Shown here: piece by piece, positions 1 through 5,248 of the stretch
How the letters are laid out: each line of letters begins with the position of its first letter
Position numbering within the stretch: the stretch's first letter is position 1
Assembly: GCA_007127275.1 (NCBI GenBank)
Contig: SKZP01000525.1
Location: forward strand, 1 to 5,248
DNA length: 5,248 nucleotides
Origin: Planctomycetota bacterium
GTDB lineage: Bacteria > Planctomycetota > UBA8742 > SKZP01
Direction: 5' to 3'
The notes under the pieces: generated by a model
Databases searched by the model: none
The model's input: the letters and a program-made list of their open reading frames with translations, nothing else
Told to the model about the DNA's origin: nothing
Made by a program: the position numbers and the translations under genes

Positions 1-1
1 C

Positions 2-1987
2 GGCAAGTTGCGGGACAAAGTGATCCCGCCGGAGCAGACGGCGCAGTTGCAGAAGAATCTGCTGCGCAGTCACGCCGTGGGTCGCGGCCGCGCCTTTCCC
101 GAGGATGTGGTACGTGCGGCCATTCTGTTGCGGGCGAACACGCTCTGCCGTGGCAACTCCGGCGTGCGGCCCGAGGTCGTCGAGGCGCTGGTGAGCATGC
201 TCAACGACGACGTGTATCCGTATGTGCCGGAGAAGGGCTCGCTGGGGGCCAGTGGGGATCTTGCCCCGTTGTCGCATCTGGCGCTCGTGCTGATTGGGGA
301 TCCCGGGGGGCGTATATATCCGCGGGCGGCACGGGGCGTGCGCGGGGCGACCACGCGACTGCGCCCGGCCGGCTGCGCAGAGGAGGGGCAGGGCTGGGAC
401 AACGGGGAGCGTGGCGGCGAGGCGGGGTACAGGCTGGTGACCGAGCCGCGGGACGCGGATTTTGAGGCGCTGCCGCCGGCCGAGGATGTCGCGGCGTGGG
501 AGGCGCTTTGCGAGCGGGAGCGGTTTCGCGAGTTTCGCCCGGTGGACCTTGCCGCCAAGGAAGGGCTCGCGCTGAACAACGGCACGCAGTTCATGTGCGC
601 GCTCGGCTGCCTCGCGGTGACCGACGGCTTTGCATTGTTGCGCGCGGCGGAGTTGGCCACGGCAATGAGCCTCGAGGCGATCAGTGGCGTGCTCGACGCC
701 TTCGACGAACGCCTACACGCGGCGCGGCCGCACCGGCACCAGCGCGAGGTGGCCGTGCGCGTTGCCGGGTATTGCGAGGGCTCGCAGATCGTCGGCGTGT
801 GCGTCAACTCGGCGCGGCTGTTCCGCGCGCACGACTTTGTCGACGACGCGCTTGCGTATTTGAAGGCGGCAGAAGTGAGCGTCGAGGAAACGGCACATGC
901 CGACGTAGAGGCGTTGAGCGAGTTGCGCGAGTCGTTGGCGGCGTGGCTCGAGGACCGCTTCGAGTCGGTGCCGACGTTCCGCGAGTTGCAGCGGTTGCCG
1001 GCACCGCAGCAGATTCAACGGCTTGCGCCGGTCGTTGCAAAGCTGCGCGGGGTTGTGCTCGCCTCGCTTTCGGGCCTTTTGAAGGTGACGGAGCCGGGAG
1101 CGACACTGCTCAAGGCGCGAGAGCGGCTCGACGCGGCGGCCGAGGAGTTGCGCCAGGTGGTGCCGACGGTGCCGCCGGTGCAGGATGATTATTCGTTGCG
1201 TTGCACGCCGCAAGTGCTCGGTGCTGCGTGGCATGCGTGGGAGCGCGCCGTCGAGGTGGTCGCGACCGAGATCAACTCCAGCAATGACAATCCATTGCTG
1301 TTTCCGCCGCTGCCCGAGCCGGGCGAACTCGGCGACGGCGAGGACGGCGGTGCGTCTACGCGGGAGCAGTACCCGCAAGCCTATGCGGCGTGGCTGAATG
1401 CGGGGCATCTTGAGGAGGCCAGCCGTTCGGTGATTAGCGGCGGCAACTTTCACGGCGAGCCGCTTGCCTTTGCCTACGACTACCTCGCCATTGCGCTCGC
1501 CGAGGTCGGCAACATCTCCGAGCGTCGCACCGCGCACCTCGTCGACCCGGCGGTCAGCAACGGCTTGCCCGCCTTCCTCGTGCGCGACTCCGGCGTCAAC
1601 ACCGGATTGATGATTCCGCAGTACACCGCCGCGGCGCTGGTCAGCGAGAACAAGCTGCTCGCCCACCCGGCCAGCGTCGACAGCATCCCCAGCAGCGCAA
1701 ACGCCGAGGACCACGTCAGCATGGGCATGCTCGCCGCGCGCAAAGCCGTCGAAGTGGTCGCCAACGTCCGCGCCATCCTCGCCATTGAAGTTCTCACCGC
1801 CTACCAGGGCCTACAATTCCGCAAGCCGCTCGCCCCCGGCAGTACGGTCCGCGACGCCATTGCCCTGCTCGAAGAAGCGGGCCTGCACCCCTTCAACGAA
1901 GACCGCGTCCTCTACCCGGACATGCAACGAATCGAGCGCCTGCTCACCGAGCCAACAATGCAGCATCTACTTGCCGTGCCGAACTAA
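2..1987 (+). CDS. Aromatic amino acid lyase, histidine ammonia-lyase type, enlarged; 5' end cut by window
   Basis: This is a member of the MIO-dependent HAL/PAL/TAL family. It probably deaminates L-histidine to trans-urocanate plus ammonia in the cytosol, as a tetramer. The frame is open from base 2. The first residues (GKLRDK) should directly follow the family's YGxNTGFG motif, so about 50-60 N-terminal residues, including the catalytic Tyr, lie outside; the TTG at 8 is not the true start. Counting that TTG as residue 1: Ser21-His22 is the pair typical of histidine-specific enzymes (PAL usually has Phe-Leu, TAL His-Leu). GASGDLAPL at 80-88 gives the MIO cofactor from Ala81-Ser82-Gly83. NGTQ is at 191-194, VQDDYSLRC at 391-399, GGNFHGEP at 478-485 and AEDHVSMG at 566-573. 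Extra segments lie at about 101-178, 263-388 and 434-475, making it some 200 residues longer than the usual ~510-residue HutH. The gene converges on the glycosyltransferase gene with no hut neighbour in view. Family membership is very secure; histidine as substrate is likely but unproven, and an aminomutase or other amino acid lyase remains possible. Confidence 0.93.
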   Translation, partial: GKLRDKVIPPEQTAQLQKNLLRSHAVGRGRAFPEDVVRAAILLRANTLCRGNSGVRPEVVEALVSMLNDDVYPYVPEKGSLGASGDLAPLSHLALVLIGDPGGRIYPRAARGVRGATTRLRPAGCAEEGQGWDNGERGGEAGYRLVTEPRDADFEALPPAEDVAAWEALCERERFREFRPVDLAAKEGLALNNGTQFMCALGCLAVTDGFALLRAAELATAMSLEAISGVLDAFDERLHAARPHRHQREVAVRVAGYCEGSQIVGVCVNSARLFRAHDFVDDALAYLKAAEVSVEETAHADVEALSELRESLAAWLEDRFESVPTFRELQRLPAPQQIQRLAPVVAKLRGVVLASLSGLLKVTEPGATLLKARERLDAAAEELRQVVPTVPPVQDDYSLRCTPQVLGAAWHAWERAVEVVATEINSSNDNPLLFPPLPEPGELGDGEDGGASTREQYPQAYAAWLNAGHLEEASRSVISGGNFHGEPLAFAYDYLAIALAEVGNISERRTAHLVDPAVSNGLPAFLVRDSGVNTGLMIPQYTAAALVSENKLLAHPASVDSIPSSANAEDHVSMGMLAARKAVEVVANVRAILAIEVLTAYQGLQFRKPLAPGSTVRDAIALLEEAGLHPFNEDRVLYPDMQRIERLLTEPTMQHLLAVPN

Positions 1988-2040
1988 ACCACTCGCCGTT
2001 TGGATTGCGTACCAAGTCGACGGGCTTTGAGCGTGGGTCG

Positions 2041-2057
2041 CACCGCCGCTGGCGGTG
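2041..2057. repeat. Perfect hairpin in the convergent gap (CACCGCC-GCT-GGCGGTG)
   Basis: Inverted repeat with a 7-bp all-Watson-Crick stem and a GCT loop, 53 nt after the lyase stop codon. A G-T pair at 2040/2058 could extend it by one. It lies between two genes whose 3' ends face each other, so it could end or stabilise either transcript. Neither side has a T tract, so a canonical intrinsic terminator is not supported. It may instead be one half of a REP-like hairpin doublet with the element at 2075. Confidence 0.6.
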
Positions 2058-2074
2058 TACGTATTCAAATGACT

Positions 2075-2102
2075 CACGGGCGAAGCCCGTGGGGCTCGTT
2101 TA
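2075..2102 (-). repeat. Dispersed intergenic hairpin element, copy A
   Basis: The + strand begins with a perfect hairpin, CACGGGC-GAA-GCCCGTG (2075-2091), followed by GGGCTCGTTTA. A near-identical copy lies at 3421-3447: 25 of 28 aligned columns match, with one gap and two substitutions. Read on the - strand, both copies start TAAAC and lie at or after the 3' end of a - strand gene; here the element starts 38 nt past the glycosyltransferase stop. It could be a transcript 3'-end structure, a REP-type repeat or a small non-autonomous mobile repeat. The strand given follows the genes it trails and is a convention only. Confidence 0.65.
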
Positions 2103-2140
2103 CTTGGACATGCAGATGCTTATGCTTTCGAGTCGGTGGC

Positions 2141-3382
2141 TCATACATTGACAAGGGATGCGTAGAGGTCCTCGTGGGCGCGGGCTTCGGCGTCAATGGT
2201 GAAGCGTTGCTCGACGCGTTGGCGGGCGGCGGCGCCGAGTTGGGCGCGCAGCGAGGGGTCGCCGAGCAGGCGGGCGAGGGCGGTGCGTAGGGCGCGGACG
2301 TCGTCGACGGGGACGAGCAGGCCGTGGGTGCCGGGCTCGACAATGTCGCGGGCGCCGGCCAGGGCCGTTGCGACGACGGGCAGGCCGCAGGACATGGCTT
2401 CAAGTAGCGCCACGGGCATCCCCTCGCTGCGGCTGGGCAGCGCGAACACGTCCGCTTGGGCGAGCAGGCCGGGCATGTCGGCCTGGTAGCCGACGAAGTG
2501 GACGCGTGACTTCATGTTGCGCTCGCGGATGAGTTCGCGCAGAGCGGCCACGTAGCTGGCTTCCATGGGGGGGCCGGCAAGGACGAGGTGAGCCTGCGGC
2601 AGCTCGGCGAGTGCCTCAATCAGCGCGGGGTGGTTCTTGCGCGCGACGAGGATGGCGCAGCAGAGGACAATCTTCGCCTCGGGGGGAATGGCGAACTCGC
2701 GGCGCAGAGCGGGGGCGGTGGTACGGCGGGCCTCGGCGTGGAAGCGTTGGGCGTCGACGCCGCGGGGGATGTGGCGGGCCTTGTGGGCTTGTTGGATGGG
2801 CTCGAAGAACTCGCGTTGCATGGTCGAGTTGAGCGTGACGACGCAGCGGGCGAAGCGGGTGCGCATCCGCCAGGCGTTGGAGCCCCACCAGTCGTTCTTT
2901 TTCGTGTAGATCCAGTGCGAGGCGCCGGCGAGGCGGGCAATGATCGGCTCGGTGTAGTCGTCGGCGTAGTGAAAGGAGTGCCAAATGCGAAAGCGATACG
3001 GGCGCAGGGTCCGCGCCACGCGCCAGGCACGCAGCGGCAAGGAGTAGCGTGGCTTCGCCGGGATGGAGGTTGGCGCAACGAGAAACGGCAAGCCGAGGTC
3101 CTCGGTGACGACGCGAGAGAGTGCACCGCCGTCGCGTTGCACGGCCACGGCCGGGGCGAAGCGGTCGCGGTCGAGCCGCTCAATGATGTTGAGCATGGCG
3201 CGGCCGGTGCCGGCGGTCGTGAAGTTGGGAATGGTGAACAGGATGGGCACGGGCCGTTTCGTATCCGGTTGCGCGGGCCGCGACATGGCCGGCGTTTGCG
3301 TGCCTGGAGCGATGGATGTGGCGGTGGTTGTGGTTGTGCTGGTGCTCGTTGGCGCGTCGTTCATTGCGTCAGGGGGATGCAT
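2141..3382 (-). CDS. GT-B fold glycosyltransferase, family 4 type
   Basis: This is a predicted nucleotide-sugar-dependent glycosyltransferase, about 413 residues from the chosen ATG and typical in length for family 4. Residues below count from that ATG. The N-terminal acceptor domain opens with VPILFTIPNF at about 45-54 and the GTGRAML loop at 58-64. The C-terminal donor domain has IPRGVD (205-210), then VLCCAILVARKNHPALIEAL, whose Arg-Lys pair sits where the family binds the donor phosphates. VHFVGYQADMPGLLAQADVF follows, then the E-x7-E motif (Glu320 and Glu328) in SEGMPVALLEAMSCGLPVVA. There is no signal peptide or clear membrane segment, so it is probably cytosolic or membrane-peripheral. 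The ATG at 3382 was chosen because it follows the upstream stop by 62 nt; AAAGA just before it is a weak ribosome site. ATGs at 3364 and 3286 are alternatives, and the first ~40 residues are a Thr/Ser/Pro-rich tail of doubtful function. It lies downstream of the asnB-like gene on the same strand, probably in one transcript. The sugar and acceptor cannot be read from sequence. Confidence 0.9.
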   Translation of the reverse strand: MHPPDAMNDAPTSTSTTTTTATSIAPGTQTPAMSRPAQPDTKRPVPILFTIPNFTTAGTGRAMLNIIERLDRDRFAPAVAVQRDGGALSRVVTEDLGLPFLVAPTSIPAKPRYSLPLRAWRVARTLRPYRFRIWHSFHYADDYTEPIIARLAGASHWIYTKKNDWWGSNAWRMRTRFARCVVTLNSTMQREFFEPIQQAHKARHIPRGVDAQRFHAEARRTTAPALRREFAIPPEAKIVLCCAILVARKNHPALIEALAELPQAHLVLAGPPMEASYVAALRELIRERNMKSRVHFVGYQADMPGLLAQADVFALPSRSEGMPVALLEAMSCGLPVVATALAGARDIVEPGTHGLLVPVDDVRALRTALARLLGDPSLRAQLGAAARQRVEQRFTIDAEARAHEDLYASLVNV

Positions 3383-3420
3383 TCTTTGTTGGGACTTGAT
3401 TCCGCGAGTGATTTGCAAAC

Positions 3421-3447
3421 CAAGGGCGAAGCCCGTGGGCTTGTTTA
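3421..3447 (-). repeat. Dispersed intergenic hairpin element, copy B, overlapping the asnB-like stop codon
   Basis: Second copy of the element at 2075-2102. The core GGGC-GAA-GCCC (3424-3434) is kept; one substitution (A at 3423 for C) breaks the longer stem seen in copy A. The right part, GTGGGCTTGTTTA, differs from copy A by one missing G and one C-to-T change. An alternative outer pairing exists: CAAG 3421-3424 with CTTG 3440-3443, flanked by AAA/TTT. On the - strand the first three bases of the element are the TAA that ends the asnB-like gene, so the repeat sits exactly at the gene boundary and fills about half of the gap before the glycosyltransferase start. Confidence 0.65.
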
Positions 3448-5248
3448 GCGAGACGTCGTGGCCACTTTGGTGGATGTGCGGGGGGCGGGTACCGCTGTGC
3501 TGCGGCCCCAGTCGCGGCCCAACAGGTGGTTTTGCGCCCACCACTGCAGGGTGAGAAGCGTCCAGATGGTCCACTTGCGGTCGCGCTCGCCGCTCTTGTG
3601 CTGCTCGAGCATGGCCTCCACGCCGTCGCGAGCAAACATGCCGTCGGGCCACAACGGCGCGTCCAGCAACGTTTGCCGAGCGACTTCATAGAGCGGGCCG
3701 CGCAACCAGTCGCCAAGAGGCACGGAGAAGCCGCGCTTGGCGGGCGAGACCGTTTCCGGCGGCACGTACCGCTCGAGTTGGCGCACAAGGAGGGCTTTGC
3801 GTCGCATGCCGGCGGCCTTGGCGTTGCTTGCGCGGGTGCTTGCAGCGTTGTCGCTCCCGTTGTCGAGGCCGAGGTGTACGGCGGGTGGGATGCGCAACGA
3901 AAGCTCGAGGAGTTCGCGGTCGAGCAGCGGGACGCGCACTTCGAGGCTGTGATGCATGGAAGCCATGTCGAGCTTTTTGAGTGTGCGCTGCAACTGCCCG
4001 TACAGTTCGTAGCGGCGCGAGAGGTGCGCAAGGGCGTCGAAGGACTGCGTGCACTCCCGCGGCGGCTTGGCATACAGGTCAAACGCACCCGGCGTCGTTT
4101 GCGGCAGCAGGGCAAGCGGCGGCGCGAGTGCTGCGAGGTCGGCTTCGGTGGTGCGGCAGTTGACGGCAAAGTAGTAAGCGCCCGGGTGCGCGTGTACCAC
4201 CGTGTCACTGATTTCGCGTGCGAGGCCGAGGCGGCCGGCGGCGTAGCGCAACTGTCGCAGCGCCCGTGGCCAGCGGAACATCTCGGCGGCGCGCAGCAAC
4301 GAGACGGGACGCTCATAACCGAAGAACAGTTCGTCGCCGCCGTCGCCGGAAAGCGCCACGGCTACGTGGTCGACGGCAAGCCGGCTTACCCACATGCTCG
4401 GCAAAAGCGAGAAGTCCGCGAGCGGCTCGTGCATGGCGGTGGCAAGATCCTGCAGCGACTCGCGCAGGCTCGTCTCGTTGACGCCGTGCTCGCGCATCAG
4501 GTGTACAAGATCTAGCGTCTGCGCGAACTGGCGAGCCTCGGCGGACTCGTCCTGCGTCCAGCCGGGTGAGCCGACAGTAAAGGCGCGCAAGCCAGGGCCG
4601 TGCTGTGCCCGGGCAATGGCGGCAACGAGTGGCGAGTCCACCCCGCCGGAAAGGAAGAGGCCGACGGGCACGTCCGCGACACGAAGCCGGCGCACGGCAC
4701 GCTGCAAGGTGTGGTGCAGGCGCTCGTTCGCTTCGTTTGCGTCGGTGATGTCCGCCTCCGGCGCAGCCTCGGGCAAGCGCCACCAGTACCGCGACTCGCG
4801 CCGCCCCGTGTTCATGTCGACGCGGACGACCTCGCCGGGCTCGACTTGCCACGTATGCTCGAGCAGGCCCAGTGGCGGCGGCACATGATGCAAGCGCAGG
4901 TAGAGGCGCAGCACATCCTCGCGTACCGGCCCCGGCGTCCCCCACGGCGTGTGCAGCAAGCAGTTGTATTGCGAGGCAAAGGCGAGGCCGTTCCCCCCCG
5001 GCGGCTCGAACACATACAGCGGCTTGATCCCGGCGTGGTCTCGCACCAGCAGCAGCTTGCGCGCGTGGCGGTCATACCAGGCAAAGGCGAACATGCCGTT
5101 GAGCCGCTCGAGCACCGCCTCGCCCCAGTGCTCCAGTGCCTCAAGCAGCACCGCCGTGTCGCCGCTTGAGCGTACGTAGATGCCTTCGTCGGCAAGCTCG
5201 GAGCGCAACTCGAGGAAGTTGTACAACTCGCCGTTGTAGACGAGCACA
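3445..5248 (-). CDS. Asparagine synthase (glutamine-hydrolysing)-like amidotransferase; 5' end cut by window
   Basis: AsnB-family enzyme: a class II glutaminase domain makes ammonia from glutamine, and a PP-loop ATPase domain adenylates a carboxylate and amidates it. The window starts inside the glutaminase domain at VLVYNGELYNF, so the first ~60-75 residues, including the nucleophilic Cys expected after the initiator Met, are missing. Counting from the GTG at 5247 (not the true start): SSGDTAVLLEALEHWG is at 27-42 and LNGMFAFAWYD at 49-59. The ATP PP-loop SGGVDS is at 200-205, SGDGGDELFFGY at 300-311 and SLEVRVPLLD at 434-443. KRGFSVPLGDWL is at 504-515, with the conserved Lys504. A low-complexity stretch at about 461-478 (Asn, Ser, Ala-rich) interrupts the usual helix before RRKALL. 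Total length would be near 660-675. The co-directional glycosyltransferase suggests a role in modifying a surface polysaccharide or glycoconjugate, as many AsnB paralogues do, rather than housekeeping asparagine synthesis; this is inferred from context only. Confidence 0.93.
   Translation of the reverse strand, partial: VLVYNGELYNFLELRSELADEGIYVRSSGDTAVLLEALEHWGEAVLERLNGMFAFAWYDRHARKLLLVRDHAGIKPLYVFEPPGGNGLAFASQYNCLLHTPWGTPGPVREDVLRLYLRLHHVPPPLGLLEHTWQVEPGEVVRVDMNTGRRESRYWWRLPEAAPEADITDANEANERLHHTLQRAVRRLRVADVPVGLFLSGGVDSPLVAAIARAQHGPGLRAFTVGSPGWTQDESAEARQFAQTLDLVHLMREHGVNETSLRESLQDLATAMHEPLADFSLLPSMWVSRLAVDHVAVALSGDGGDELFFGYERPVSLLRAAEMFRWPRALRQLRYAAGRLGLAREISDTVVHAHPGAYYFAVNCRTTEADLAALAPPLALLPQTTPGAFDLYAKPPRECTQSFDALAHLSRRYELYGQLQRTLKKLDMASMHHSLEVRVPLLDRELLELSLRIPPAVHLGLDNGSDNAASTRASNAKAAGMRRKALLVRQLERYVPPETVSPAKRGFSVPLGDWLRGPLYEVARQTLLDAPLWPDGMFARDGVEAMLEQHKSGERDRKWTIWTLLTLQWWAQNHLLGRDWGRSTAVPAPRTSTKVATTSR

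Noticed and set aside
713..1714. Long open frame (333 codons) on the - strand inside the lyase gene
   Set aside because: Arg/Leu-rich translation with no recognisable domain. The opposite strand has full family motifs, and high GC routinely leaves antisense frames open.
2041..2102. Classical rho-independent terminator pair
   Set aside because: Stems are good, but no T-rich tract follows on either strand, so only a possible 3'-end role is claimed.
1988..2140. Small gene in the convergent gap
   Set aside because: Only short frames passing through the hairpins were seen, with no ribosome site and no recognisable product.
2588..3448. 286-codon + strand open frame antisense to the glycosyltransferase
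   Set aside because: Gly/Arg/Val-rich and domainless, lying opposite clear GT-B motifs; a GC-driven shadow.
3383..3652. Extension of the glycosyltransferase to the upstream ATG at 3652
   Set aside because: It would overlap about 200 nt of the asnB-like C-terminal coding region and run through repeat copy B, adding Arg/His-rich residues unlike any GT domain.
3526..4515. 329-codon + strand open frame antisense to the asnB-like gene
   Set aside because: No domain, and it covers the conserved synthetase motifs on the other strand; a shadow frame.
4993..4999. Run of seven C as a possible frameshift or phase-variation site (similar run of G at 2567-2573)
   Set aside because: The reading frame is intact through both runs and matches family structure. 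Runs of seven are expected in GC-rich DNA.

Overview
The window is GC-rich and bacterial. It holds three protein-coding genes, two of them cut by the window edges, and two short intergenic gaps. A gene for a large aromatic amino acid lyase (histidine ammonia-lyase type) runs on the + strand from the left edge to 1987. It converges on two - strand genes that read leftward: an asparagine synthase-like amidotransferase (right edge to 3445), then a family-4-type (GT-B) glycosyltransferase (about 3382 to 2141).

The lyase keeps every active-site element that lies inside the window: the MIO-forming Ala-Ser-Gly, the Ser-His specificity pair, and the NGTQ, YSLRC, GGNFH and EDHVS motifs. It is nevertheless much longer than a typical bacterial HutH because it carries three extra segments of roughly 55, 115 and 40 residues. 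The asnB-like and glycosyltransferase genes are co-directional and about 60 nt apart. They look like a fragment of a polysaccharide (capsule, exopolysaccharide or O-antigen) or glycoconjugate locus. No other hut gene is visible, so a link between the lyase and histidine catabolism cannot be read from the neighbourhood.

The 153-nt convergent gap (1988-2140) contains two perfect hairpins of the same design (7-bp stem, 3-nt loop, each beginning CAC and ending GTG) 17 nt apart. The second hairpin begins a 28-nt element with a near-identical copy (25 of 28 aligned columns) at 3421-3447, between the other two genes. That second copy has the same orientation and supplies the TAA stop codon of the asnB-like gene. 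This dispersed, 3'-end-associated repeat is the least explained signal in the window.

The taxon cannot be fixed from the sequence. High GC, weak ribosome-binding sites and intergenic elements of the GGGCGAAGCCC kind are compatible with a planctomycete-like genome, but that is a weak inference. I saw no tRNA, rRNA, CRISPR array, insertion sequence or clearly novel multi-gene system.
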